A stretch of DNA of 64,000 nucleotides, taken from NCBI GenBank assembly GCA_963792875.1, contig CAWBXV010000002.1, positions 62,001 to 126,000 of the forward strand, in the 5' to 3' direction. How positions within the stretch are numbered: the stretch's first letter is position 1; every line of letters starts with the position of its first letter. The DNA comes from JAHEGP01 sp963792875 (lineage in GTDB: Bacteria > Pseudomonadota > Gammaproteobacteria > Pseudomonadales > JAHEGP01). The notes below the pieces were generated by a model, which searched no databases, had not been told where the DNA came from, and saw only the letters and a program-made list of their open reading frames with translations. The position numbers were made by a program, and so were the translations under genes. Shown in pieces: positions 1 through 7,950 of this stretch.

Positions 1-314
1 TGATGAAGCCCTTCATGTTCTTCGACTACCCCTATGAGGAGATGTACTTCCTCGATGGCGCGCGGCGCGTGCGGGATACGGTCAAGAACGCCAAGGTCTG
101 CTATATCGGCGGCGTCAGCACCGTCGAAAGCATCGAGAAGGCCATGTCCGAGTTCGATTTTATCGAGATGGCCCGCGCCCTGATCGCCGACCCTGCGCTG
201 GTGAAACATGCCTCGAGCAACCCGCAGTACAGGAACCCCTGCACCCATTGCAACAAGTGTGCCGCGCTGATCAAGAGCGACACCGGGGTATACTGCGTCG
301 AACTGGCCCAGTAG
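1..314 (+). CDS. C-terminal part of an old-yellow-enzyme-type NADH:flavin oxidoreductase
   Basis: Only the last 103 residues are visible; the reading frame is open at the left edge, so the gene starts outside the window. The segment reads as the end of a TIM-barrel flavin reductase: an IGGV...SV.S.E.A strand-helix unit, then the phosphate-binding stretch MARALIADPALV, then NPCTHCNKC, the cysteine-rich tail typical of the 2,4-dienoyl-CoA reductase/OYE family. Such enzymes reduce activated C=C bonds using FMN and NAD(P)H in the cytoplasm. The substrate cannot be read from this piece. A strong hairpin follows the stop codon. Confidence 0.8.
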   Translation, partial: MKPFMFFDYPYEEMYFLDGARRVRDTVKNAKVCYIGGVSTVESIEKAMSEFDFIEMARALIADPALVKHASSNPQYRNPCTHCNKCAALIKSDTGVYCVELAQ

Positions 315-327
315 TGACGCGCTCATG

Positions 328-346
328 CCCCCGCTGGAAGCGGGGG
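328..346 (+). terminator. GC-rich hairpin after the oxidoreductase gene
   Basis: An 8-bp perfect stem (CCCCCGCT / AGCGGGGG) with a three-base loop starts 14 nt after the stop codon. There is no clear U-tract, so termination is plausible but not certain. A related but weaker copy (GCCCC...GGGGC around GCTGGAA) lies at 370-386. Confidence 0.45.
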
Positions 347-413
347 GCAATTGGTAATTCACTCACCGCGCCCCGCTGGAAGGGGCCGGAGGGGTGCTAC
401 GAAGCTGACGCCA

Positions 414-956
414 ATGGCCAATTCCGATAGCGGCCGCTTCAGTCGGCCGGCGGTGGTACTGCACTGGGTAATGGCACTGGCCATCGTCGGCCTGTTTGCG
501 CTGGGCCTCTATATGGTCGACCTGGACTACTACCACCCCTGGTACAACTCGGCGCCGCAGCTTCATCAGAGCCTGGGCATAGTGGTCGGCCTGCTGCTGC
601 TCGTGCGCGTGGGGGTACGGCTGGCCCTGCCACCCCCGCTGCCGCTGCCGAGCGTCTCAGCGACCGAGAGAGCGCTGGCCGGCATCGCCCACGGCCTGCT
701 ATATTTGCTCATCCTGCTGGTCGTGGCGACCGGCTATCTGATCGCCAGCGCCGATGACACCGCCGTGGCGGTCTTTTCGTGGTTTTCAGTGCCCGCTCTG
801 CCCGTCGCACTGGAGGGTCAGGAGGACATCGCGGGGCTGTGGCACGAATGGCTGGCGTGGACGCTCATCGCGCTGGCCGCAGTGCATGCCGCCGCCGCTC
901 TCAAACACCACTTCATCGACCGCGACGATACCCTGAGGCGGATGCTGGGCCGCTGA
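414..956 (+). CDS. Cytochrome b561 family membrane protein
   Basis: This is a 180-residue integral membrane protein of the prokaryotic cytochrome b561 (CybB/YceJ) type. Four hydrophobic segments are visible. Candidate haem-ligand histidines are in ALHW near the N-terminus (VVLHWVMALAIV), QLHQSLG in helix 2, AHGLLYLLI in helix 3 and LAAVHAAAALKHH in helix 4. It is expected to pass electrons between quinol and a periplasmic partner. I prefer ATG 414 (MANSDSGRFSRP) because the N-terminus then fits the family; an upstream in-frame TTG at 351 would add 21 unlikely residues. It is followed by a YceI protein, the classic b561-YceI pairing. Confidence 0.88.
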   Translation: MANSDSGRFSRPAVVLHWVMALAIVGLFALGLYMVDLDYYHPWYNSAPQLHQSLGIVVGLLLLVRVGVRLALPPPLPLPSVSATERALAGIAHGLLYLLILLVVATGYLIASADDTAVAVFSWFSVPALPVALEGQEDIAGLWHEWLAWTLIALAAVHAAAALKHHFIDRDDTLRRMLGR

Positions 957-1008
957 GGCGGGCCCGCATCCAGCTCGACTGACGCATCCAACCCTGAGGT
1001 CCTGCACT

Positions 1009-1620
1009 ATGCACGCAACACCCCTGCGCACGGCCCTGCTGGCCGTCGCCCTGCAGTGGCTGCCGGCAGCCGCGCTCAATGCCGACACCTACCTTATCGA
1101 TACGGACGGCATGCATGCATCGATCCAGTTCCGCATCCAGCATCTGGGCTATAGCTGGCTGTACGGCCGCTTCAATGCTTTCAGCGGCAGCTTCTCCTAC
1201 GACGCCGCGCAGCCCGAAGCGTCCTGGGTCAAGGTCACCATCAATACCGCCAGCATCGACAGCAACCACGCCAAGCGCGACAAGCATCTGCGCGACGAGG
1301 AATTCCTCGACGTGAGCCGATATCCCGAGGCCACCTTTGCCAGCACCGGCGTGCAGTGGCACAGCGCCGATGCGCTGACGCTCTCCGGCCAGCTGACGCT
1401 GCGCGGCGTCACCCGGGACGTGGTCATCGAGGCCACCAAGGTCGGCAGCGGACCGGACCCCTGGGGCGGGTTCCGGGTAGGCTTTTCCGGTACTACCCGC
1501 ATCGCGCTCAAGGACTTCGGCATCGACAAATACCTGGGCCCGGCCAGCACCACGCTGGAGCTGCTGCTGGACATCGAGGGCATCCGCCAGGACCCGCGCA
1601 AAGCCGGCAAGCGCTCCTGA
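1009..1620 (+). CDS. YceI family periplasmic lipid-binding protein
   Basis: A 203-residue secreted protein. Residues 1-25 look like a Sec signal peptide (hydrophobic ALLAVALQWLPAAALNA). The remainder matches the YceI lipocalin-like beta-barrel, with DTDGMHASIQFRIQHLGYSWLYGRFNAFSG at the start of the domain and YPEATFAST followed by LTLRGVTRDVV further on. The family binds isoprenoids such as polyprenols or quinones. It lies 52 nt after a cytochrome b561 gene and is probably co-transcribed with it; the pair may act in quinone-linked redox chemistry at the membrane. Confidence 0.9.
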   Translation: MHATPLRTALLAVALQWLPAAALNADTYLIDTDGMHASIQFRIQHLGYSWLYGRFNAFSGSFSYDAAQPEASWVKVTINTASIDSNHAKRDKHLRDEEFLDVSRYPEATFASTGVQWHSADALTLSGQLTLRGVTRDVVIEATKVGSGPDPWGGFRVGFSGTTRIALKDFGIDKYLGPASTTLELLLDIEGIRQDPRKAGKRS

Positions 1621-1632
1621 GGCGGCTCGCGC

Positions 1633-3258
1633 TCAGCGCCCGCCCCCATCGTCGGAGACCAGCCCGGCCAGGGGTTGCCGGGGCAGCGACAACTCGAAGG
1701 CCACCCAGTACTTGAGGATATTGCCGACGTACTGCACGGGCTCTCTGCCCACCCTCCTCGCGGCGATGACCTCCACGTTGTCGAACCAGACGTTGGGGTC
1801 CAGCCCTGCCGCTCCGGCCTCCCGCCGCAGCTGCCGCAGGCGCCCGGGCCCGGCGTTGTAGCCGGCCAGTGCCAGCAGCACGCGATTGAAATCGTCGATC
1901 GCGGCGTCGCTCAGATAGTAATCGGTAATGAAGCGCAGGTATTTCACGCCGGCGTGGATGTTGTTCTCGAGCTTGTCGATCTCCCGGATGCCCACGTTGC
2001 GATCCGCCGCGGTGCTGCGCAGCACCTGCATGACCCCGACGGCGCCTGAGCGGCTGCGCTGCGACTGGTCGATGCCGGACTCCTGATAGGCCTGCGCCGC
2101 GATCAGCGTCCAGTCGAAACCGTAGCGCTCACCGTACAGCTTGAAATAGTCCATCGACTCGCGCAGCCACGGCCGCGCTGCCAGCGACAGCGGATTCTTG
2201 ACGTAGCGATCGCTGCGCAGGTAGCGATCGCTGATGATATTGCCAAAGGTGGTGCCCCTGAAGTGCCGGCCTATGAAGCGGTCGAGCGCCGCCTTGAGGC
2301 GGGGGCTGTCCTTGCGCATGGCCCAGGCGATCGTGCCGCCGCTCCTGAGCACCACATCCTCGTGCAACGCGATGTTGTGCAGCGCCCTGGCCCAGAGCTC
2401 GGCGATGTGGCGGTCCACCACGATGGTCGGCACCATGCCGGCGTCGACCATCTCCAGCAGGTCCTCGTCCTCCAGATAGCGGTTCACGCGCACCAGCTCG
2501 ACGGGCGCCTTGCCCGCCGCCTCGAAGCGCTGATTGAGAGCGAGCAGGCTCTGGAAGTAACTGCTGGACTCGCGCACGAAGACCTGCGTGCCCGAGAGGT
2601 CATCGAGCGATTCGATGGCAGGGGCATCAGCGCCCGTCACGACGATCTCCGACACGCTCTCCATCACCGGCCGGGAGAAGTCGACCAGCTCGCGGCGGCT
2701 GGCGACATCGGTCAGGTTGGCGATGGCGATATCCCCGGCGCCAGCGAGCAGGGCCGGAATCAGCTGTTCGGTGGTGATCGGGATCATCAGCACATGAATT
2801 CTGGCATGGCGTTTGCCGTACTGCTGGTTCAGCCAGGTCTCAAATCGGCTCATGGCCTCGTAGGCCAGGCCACGCTGCACCACGCCGTCCAGAAAGTAAT
2901 ACGTGCGCGAATACACCACCAGCGCCCGGATCAGGCGGCGCTTGAGCAGCGCGTCGAGGTCGCCGGTCCAACGCTCGCCCAGCGGGGCCAGCGCCAGCAG
3001 CGGCGCACTGCCTCCCTCGCCGCGGCTGAACGGCAGCGGCAGATCGTTCTCGGGCTGGTGGTAGATTTGCGCCAGCGCCGGATCGACGGGCAGCTCGGGT
3101 TCCGGCGCCGGGTGCTCGCCGACGGACCGGTCCCCGCCCAGCGGCCAGTGGCCGCGCAGCAGCAGGACCAGCGCGACGACGCCGGCGACAACCTGCAGCA
3201 ACCCGATCAAGCGACGCCGATTCAGGGCGACGCGCCCGGTGCTCGAGGGGACCTTCAT
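1633..3258 (-). CDS. mltF: MltF-like membrane-bound lytic murein transglycosylase
   Basis: A 541-residue protein with three parts. There is an N-terminal membrane anchor (about residues 17-34). A periplasmic solute-binding-protein type 3 domain (about 105-340) follows. The C-terminal SLT lysozyme-like domain (about 375-530) has the catalytic Glu393 in AAQAYQESGIDQ, followed by SGAVGVMQV and later ALAGYNAGPGR. It cleaves peptidoglycan glycan strands to 1,6-anhydromuropeptides. Length and architecture agree with MltF. Its start overlaps the end of the upstream phosphopantetheinyl transferase gene by 4 nt, so it shares that transcript although no functional link to pigment synthesis is obvious. 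Confidence 0.88.
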   Translation of the reverse strand: MKVPSSTGRVALNRRRLIGLLQVVAGVVALVLLLRGHWPLGGDRSVGEHPAPEPELPVDPALAQIYHQPENDLPLPFSRGEGGSAPLLALAPLGERWTGDLDALLKRRLIRALVVYSRTYYFLDGVVQRGLAYEAMSRFETWLNQQYGKRHARIHVLMIPITTEQLIPALLAGAGDIAIANLTDVASRRELVDFSRPVMESVSEIVVTGADAPAIESLDDLSGTQVFVRESSSYFQSLLALNQRFEAAGKAPVELVRVNRYLEDEDLLEMVDAGMVPTIVVDRHIAELWARALHNIALHEDVVLRSGGTIAWAMRKDSPRLKAALDRFIGRHFRGTTFGNIISDRYLRSDRYVKNPLSLAARPWLRESMDYFKLYGERYGFDWTLIAAQAYQESGIDQSQRSRSGAVGVMQVLRSTAADRNVGIREIDKLENNIHAGVKYLRFITDYYLSDAAIDDFNRVLLALAGYNAGPGRLRQLRREAGAAGLDPNVWFDNVEVIAARRVGREPVQYVGNILKYWVAFELSLPRQPLAGLVSDDGGGR

Positions 3259-4091
3259 GGCGCTGACTGCGGCGCGTCCGCAAGCAGCGGAATCGTGTGG
3301 AACTGATATACGGTGGTGGCCGCGGCCCGCTTCCAGGCCAGCGCCATGCGGTAACCCGGCGCCGGGTCGAACAGACGGAAACGCCAGGCGGGCGCATGGT
3401 CGTCGATGGCGGCGGAAAACTCGACGGCTATTTCCCGCTCATCGGCAAGGTGAAAGCTGAAATTGCCCAGCCCCAGCGCTATGCCCTCTCCCCGCGCTTT
3501 CATATAGGCTTCCTTGAGCGTCCAGTAGTCAAAAAAGCGGTCGCGCTGCCGCGCCGCCGGCGCCGCCTGCAAGGCCGCCAGTTCAGCGGCTGAAAAGAAA
3601 TGGCGCGCAATGGCCAGCACATCGTTGGCGCGCTCCATGTGCTCGATATCCACCCCCACATCGAATTCCAGCGCCACCGCGCAGACGACGAAGTCGCCGC
3701 TGTGACTGATATTGAAGCGCAGCGGCAGCGGCGCGGCGCGCAGCTCCGGCTTGTCCTGGACGCCCGTGGTGAACTGCCAGCCGTGCGGCGGGACCGCTGC
3801 GTAGCGCGACAGGCAGGTGCGCACCAGCGCTCGGGTGACGAGATGGCGCTGCCGGTCACGCTCGAAGCGGTAGCGCTCCAGGCGCGCGAGCTCCTCGGCA
3901 TTCATGAGGCTGCGATAGCGCGCCAGCAGCTGCGGGTCGTCGATTTCGGAACAGCGGGCCAGCCACAGGTGGATATGATCGTGCTCCAACCTCATCGCAG
4001 ACAACTCTGCAGCCGCGTCGACATGCGCTGAATCCCCACAAAGGCGCCGAAAATACCACGGAAGCGCGCCGCCTTCATCTGTTTTGTCCAA
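3255..4091 (-). CDS. 4'-phosphopantetheinyl transferase (Sfp type)
   Basis: A 278-residue Sfp/EntD-superfamily transferase that would convert apo acyl carrier proteins to the holo form using coenzyme A. Visible motifs are FNISHSGDFVVCAV, the Mg-binding GVDIEHM, and FFDYWTLKEAYMKARGEG with the catalytic WxxKEA pattern. In-frame ATG 3995 (MRLEHDHIHLWLAR) is an equally good start and fits the usual family length better. Placed beside two acyl carrier protein genes, it probably activates the aryl polyene carrier proteins. It is divergent from the halogenase-like gene. Confidence 0.9.
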   Translation of the reverse strand: MDKTDEGGALPWYFRRLCGDSAHVDAAAELSAMRLEHDHIHLWLARCSEIDDPQLLARYRSLMNAEELARLERYRFERDRQRHLVTRALVRTCLSRYAAVPPHGWQFTTGVQDKPELRAAPLPLRFNISHSGDFVVCAVALEFDVGVDIEHMERANDVLAIARHFFSAAELAALQAAPAARQRDRFFDYWTLKEAYMKARGEGIALGLGNFSFHLADEREIAVEFSAAIDDHAPAWRFRLFDPAPGYRMALAWKRAAATTVYQFHTIPLLADAPQSAP

Positions 4092-4227
4092 TCCCGGCGC
4101 CCCGGCCGCGACGGCTTGTGTTTAACGTCATGCCAAGGGAGAATGGCGCGCGCCTGCCCCGGCGCGAGCAGGCCGCCCCCCGTCCGGTCACACCACCCCC
4201 GCCCAGCGCAGCAGGAGAACCCTCTGC

Positions 4228-5496
4228 ATGCACTCCAGCTTTGACGTCGCGATCATCGGAGCAGGCCCCGCGGGCTGCACTGCGGGAGCGCTGCTGGCAG
4301 CGGCCGGGCTGACGGTCTGCATCGTGGAAAAGGACGCCTTTCCGCGCTTCAAGATCGGCGAGTCACTGCTCCCCGCCGGCAATGCCATTCTGCGTCGCAT
4401 CGGCGTATGGGAGCAGATGGAGCGGGCCGGCTTCACCAAAAAGTACGGCGGCGAGTTCATCAGCAGCGACGGCAGCAGTCGGGTCAACAACATCTTCTCC
4501 GACGGCCTGGTCAAGGGCATGGACTACAGCTATCAGGTGGAGCGCTGCCGCTTTGACCAGCTCCTGCTCGACAACGCCCGCGCCAGGGGCTGCCAGGTGC
4601 TGCAGCCCGCCAGAGTCGAGGACGCCCAGTGGCAGGACGGGCACTGGGCCCTGGCGCTGAGCAGCCGCACGGCGCCGCCGGCAAACCTGCAGGCGCGCTG
4701 GCTGGTGGACGCCAGCGGACGCCAGGCCTTTTACGGCCGCAGCCGGCGGCTGCCCAGAGACCCGCTGCCCTACCCCAAGCGGCTCGCCGTGTACGGCCAC
4801 TTCAAGGGCGTCCGCCACCGCGAGCACAGCGCCTACCCCGGCAATATCATCGTCACCCGCCTGCGCGATGGCTGGTTCTGGAGCATTCCGCTGGACGCCG
4901 CGACGACCTCGGTGGGCGTGGTCTCCCAGCGGCGCAAGGACGAGTGGATCTCCAGCCGGCTCACGCCGGCCAGCTTCTTTGCACGGGAAGCGCAGCGCTC
5001 GCCCTTTGTCACCGCGCTGCTCAAGGATGCGGAACTCATCGGCGACTACCGCACGACCGGCGACTATGCCCACTCCTTCGGGAACTATGCATTCACCCGC
5101 GCGCTGCTGGTCGGCGACGCCGCCGGCTTCATCGACCCGGTGTTCTCCTCCGGCGTCTACCTCGCCATGCGCTCCGCCGAGATGGCGGCGGACGCGATCG
5201 CGCTGGCTCACCGACAACAGCGCGGCCTCACCCCGCGCGAATGCCGGCACTACACGCGGACCCTCAAGAAAAACGTGCGGGTGATGCGGGACCTCATCGA
5301 AGTCTATTACGACAACAGCCGATTCCCCGTCTTCATGGCGCCGAGCAATCGCTTCAAGCTGTTCAGCGCAGTGAATTCGATCGTCGCCGGCAACACCCAG
5401 CCCGACTTCAGGCTGTGGTGGCGGTTTCAACTGTTCCTGCTGATCTGCCGCAGCAACCGCTGGCTGCGCCTGGCACCGCCGCAGCGCCTGAGCTGA
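4228..5496 (+). CDS. Flavin-dependent halogenase-like FAD oxidoreductase
   Basis: A 422-residue single-component flavoprotein. The Rossmann FAD motif GAGPAG is at residues 11-16, and FKIGESLLP (41-49) is typical of phenol/pyrrole halogenases. WFWSIP at 216-221 matches the halogenase signature WxWxIP exactly. GDAAGFIDPVFSSGV (296-310) matches the FxPxSxG-type signature of the phenolic branch. Lys71/Lys72 in GFTKKYGGEF are candidates for the catalytic lysine. It could halogenate the aromatic head of the polyene, as xanthomonadins are brominated, but such motifs also occur in oxidoreductases that do not halogenate. It is transcribed alone, away from the leftward operon. Confidence 0.82.
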   Translation: MHSSFDVAIIGAGPAGCTAGALLAAAGLTVCIVEKDAFPRFKIGESLLPAGNAILRRIGVWEQMERAGFTKKYGGEFISSDGSSRVNNIFSDGLVKGMDYSYQVERCRFDQLLLDNARARGCQVLQPARVEDAQWQDGHWALALSSRTAPPANLQARWLVDASGRQAFYGRSRRLPRDPLPYPKRLAVYGHFKGVRHREHSAYPGNIIVTRLRDGWFWSIPLDAATTSVGVVSQRRKDEWISSRLTPASFFAREAQRSPFVTALLKDAELIGDYRTTGDYAHSFGNYAFTRALLVGDAAGFIDPVFSSGVYLAMRSAEMAADAIALAHRQQRGLTPRECRHYTRTLKKNVRVMRDLIEVYYDNSRFPVFMAPSNRFKLFSAVNSIVAGNTQPDFRLWWRFQLFLLICRSNRWLRLAPPQRLS

Positions 5497-5510
5497 CCCT
5501 GCGGACGGCC

Positions 5511-5957
5511 TCAGCCGGGCTGTGCCAGCGTGATGCGCGCCGACAGCTGCACCACGCCGAGGGCCTCGACGCTGACGCGGTAGATGGCGCCGCCGGCGCC
5601 GGCGCTGACGCAGCAAGCGCGCACGGTGAGCGCCGCGACCTCGGCGTCGAGCCAGTCGCCGGCCACCGCCAGGTCCTTCACGGCCGCCAGATAGGCCGGC
5701 CGCCCCGCCGTCGCGGCACCGCCCCGGGCGGGCGCTGCCGAACCACCTGCCATGGCGGCGTGAACGGCAGCGGCCTGAGCGCCGTATTCCAGCAGCGCCA
5801 TGGCGTGGAGCCGGCCCCGCTCCAGCAGGGGATTGTCGGACCGCAGCGGCCGCTGCGCCACGCACTCGATGGCGGCGGCTGAGCAGCTGAGCACGCCGTC
5901 GAGCAGACACATGGCGCCAGCGTGGGGCACCGCCGCGGCGATGGCGGCCGCGTCCAT
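5511..5957 (-). CDS. ApeP-like 3-hydroxyacyl-ACP dehydratase
   Basis: A 148-residue hotdog-fold protein of the ApeP/FabA-like group. It begins AAAVPHAGAMCLLDGVLSC and carries the central-helix stretch MALLEYGAQAAAVHAAM, corresponding to the WVGLEYMAQAV helix of its relative at 19905. It would dehydrate beta-hydroxyacyl intermediates to build the conjugated polyene. ATG 5957 overlaps the stop of the upstream chain-length-factor gene by one base (TGATG), which fixes the start. It is the last gene of the leftward operon. A possible weakness is that the segment after the first hotdog strand lacks the obvious catalytic Asp/Glu context of the second copy. Confidence 0.82.
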   Translation of the reverse strand: MDAAAIAAAVPHAGAMCLLDGVLSCSAAAIECVAQRPLRSDNPLLERGRLHAMALLEYGAQAAAVHAAMAGGSAAPARGGAATAGRPAYLAAVKDLAVAGDWLDAEVAALTVRACCVSAGAGGAIYRVSVEALGVVQLSARITLAQPG

Positions 5958-6751
5958 CAGCACGGCCGCACCGCCGCGTGCAGGGCGCCCCCGCCGGGCA
6001 GCGCCAGCACCGCGCCTCCCCGCTGCCGGGCGATGCACTCCAGCAGCGGCAGCAGGCGCGCCGCGGGGTTGCCCCGCCGCAGCAGCTCGAGTCCGGGCAC
6101 GTCGGTGCCCGCCGGCTCCCGCCCCCGCTCGCCAGGAGCCACGACCAGCCCGCACAGGCTCTGCGCGGTGGGCTCCGGCGTCAGCCACAGCGCGGCGCTG
6201 AACGGCCGCAGGACCTCACGCTTGCCCGACATGGGCCACTCGATGGTGTTGTCATAGACGGCCAGCAGCACCGACCGCCGCTCCAGAGTCACCAGGGTAG
6301 CGGCCTCCAGCAGCGCGGCGCCGGCGGTGAAGTCGTAGGCGCAGAGGCTGAGCGAGGGTTCGCGGCTGCCCGTGGCGATGCTCCAGTAGCCCGCGGGGGC
6401 GTTGTGCACCGAGTTGTGAAACTGCGTGGGCGAAACCCGGCGCTCGGCACTGGCCAGCGCCCGGCAGATCTGATCGTTGATCGCATAGTCGCCGCCGGAC
6501 GACGCGAACACGGCGGCGAGCCCGGCCGCTTCCTGCAGCCGTCCGGCGACGGCCTGCTCGCAGGCGCCGAAGGCCAGCCTGACCAGAGCGGTGGCGCGCC
6601 GGCGCTCGTTGGCCGGCAGCAGCGCGGGCTGGTAGCGCGGCAGCGGCTCGTCCTGCCACGGCGCGCGCCCCTGCAGCACCGCGCAGCCCTCCTGCCAGCT
6701 GCTCAGTCCAGGCGCGAACAGGCCGACGGTTTCGACGAAGAGGCGGCTCAC
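5957..6751 (-). CDS. Beta-ketoacyl synthase chain-length factor (ApeC-like)
   Basis: A 264-residue half-size ketosynthase-like protein (Ketoacyl-synt_2 type). It begins MSRLFVETVGLFAPGLSSW and includes FASSGGDYAINDQIC and TQFHNSVHNAPAGYWSIATG, characteristic of the CLF partner in APE clusters. It lacks the full Cys-His-His triad and the C-terminal half of a catalytic ketosynthase, as expected for a CLF. I chose GTG 6751 because it gives a GTGA overlap with the upstream ketosynthase stop and has GGGAGG 6-7 nt upstream; ATG 6763 is the alternative. It should pair with the 6748-7950 ketosynthase and set chain length. Confidence 0.87.
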   Translation of the reverse strand: MSRLFVETVGLFAPGLSSWQEGCAVLQGRAPWQDEPLPRYQPALLPANERRRATALVRLAFGACEQAVAGRLQEAAGLAAVFASSGGDYAINDQICRALASAERRVSPTQFHNSVHNAPAGYWSIATGSREPSLSLCAYDFTAGAALLEAATLVTLERRSVLLAVYDNTIEWPMSGKREVLRPFSAALWLTPEPTAQSLCGLVVAPGERGREPAGTDVPGLELLRRGNPAARLLPLLECIARQRGGAVLALPGGGALHAAVRPC

Positions 6752-7950
6752 TGGCCCTCCCATGCCTGCGTCCCTCCCAGCACCAGACTGCAGTTGCTGC
6801 CGCCGAATCCGAAGGAGTTGGTGAGCACGGCGCCGAGCCGCTGCGCACGATGCTCCAGCAGCACATTGATCTCCAGGGCCGGATCGCGCACGGTGGTGTG
6901 CAGGCTGCGGGGCGCCAGGCCGCGCTCCAGGCACAGCAGCGACAGCGCGGCCTCGACGATGCCGGCGGCTCCGAGCGTGTGGCCGGTCCAGCCCTTGGTG
7001 GAGCTGCAGGCCACCTCGCCGCCCAGCAGCTGCGCCACGGCCCGCGCTTCGGCCAGGTCATTGGCCGGCGTGCCGGTGCCGTGCAGATTGACGTAGTCGA
7101 TCGCTGCCGGCGCCAGGCCCGCGGCCTCGATCGCCGCCGCCATGGCCAGCCGGGCCCCTGCCCCCTCGGGATGCGGCGAGGACATGTGATGGGCGTCGCT
7201 GCTCTCGCCGCAACCCAGCAGCGCCGGCGCCGCGGCGTGGGTGGCGCGCTCCAGCAGGGCAAAGCCGGCCGCCTCCCCGATCGAGATGCCGCTGCGCCCG
7301 ATGTCGCAGGGCCGGCAGGGCTGGGCCGCGACCAGCTGCAGGGCATTGAAGCCGTAGAGCGTCGTCAGGCAGAGGCTGTCCACGCCGCCCACGACAGCGG
7401 CATCGCACCACCCCGCCGCGATGCTGCGCCGGGCCGACGCGAAGACTTTGGCGCTCGATGAGCAGGCGGTCGAGATCACGCAGCTGACGCCTTCGAGCCC
7501 CAGCGCCAGCCGCACGAACTCACCGATCGAATAGGTGTTGTGGGTGGTCTCATAGCGGTAGTCCGCCGGCAGCGCCCCCGTCTGCGCATCCAGCGCCATA
7601 TAGGCCAGCTCGGTCTGGTGGATGCCGGCCGTGCTGGTGCCGATGTAGCACGCGACCCGGCCGGGACCGTAGCGCTCGACGGCTGCAGCGACCGCGGCCA
7701 GGAAGCCGTCCTGCTGCAGGCCGTGCCAGGCGAGGCGATTGTTGCGGCAGTCGAACGCCGCCAGCCGCGGTGGCAGGGCGATCCGGTCGAGGCCGTCGAC
7801 CTCCCCTACCCAGGTAGCGAGCGCCTCGCTGCCGGCAAATGCACAGGGGCGCAGGCCGCTGACGCCCGCCTCGAGCTGGCCCCAGTTCGCCTCCAGCCCG
7901 GCACCCAGGGCGGTGGTCAAGGTATAACTAGTGATGGGTAGCGCTTTCAT
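6748..7950 (-). CDS. Beta-ketoacyl-ACP synthase (ApeO-like elongating KS)
   Basis: A 400-residue ketosynthase II-type enzyme that condenses malonyl-ACP with the growing aryl-polyene chain. The catalytic triad is intact: Cys163 in STACSSSAKVF, His290 in VNLHGTGTPANDL and His324 in KGWTGHTLGAAG. The N-terminus MKALPITSYTLTTALG fits the family, so ATG 7950 is preferred to upstream in-frame starts. It overlaps the 3' end of the upstream acyltransferase gene by 23 nt. The downstream CLF gene overlaps by 4 nt, consistent with a KS:CLF heterodimer. Confidence 0.92.
   Translation of the reverse strand: MKALPITSYTLTTALGAGLEANWGQLEAGVSGLRPCAFAGSEALATWVGEVDGLDRIALPPRLAAFDCRNNRLAWHGLQQDGFLAAVAAAVERYGPGRVACYIGTSTAGIHQTELAYMALDAQTGALPADYRYETTHNTYSIGEFVRLALGLEGVSCVISTACSSSAKVFASARRSIAAGWCDAAVVGGVDSLCLTTLYGFNALQLVAAQPCRPCDIGRSGISIGEAAGFALLERATHAAAPALLGCGESSDAHHMSSPHPEGAGARLAMAAAIEAAGLAPAAIDYVNLHGTGTPANDLAEARAVAQLLGGEVACSSTKGWTGHTLGAAGIVEAALSLLCLERGLAPRSLHTTVRDPALEINVLLEHRAQRLGAVLTNSFGFGGSNCSLVLGGTQAWEGQ

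Noticed and set aside
351..413. TTG 351 as start of the cytochrome b561 gene
   Set aside because: The extra 21 residues lie over a hairpin repeat and look untranslated; ATG 414 gives the family-like N-terminus.
4363..5910. Long antisense open frame (515 codons) over the halogenase-like gene
   Set aside because: High GC leaves the opposite strand open. The translation is Arg/Ala/Gly-rich low-complexity sequence with no family motifs, while the plus strand has clear FAD and halogenase motifs.
5957..6751. Chain-length factor as a truncated, broken ketosynthase
   Set aside because: Half-size ketosynthase-like partners without the full triad are normal in aryl polyene clusters, and reading frame and overlaps with both neighbours are intact.
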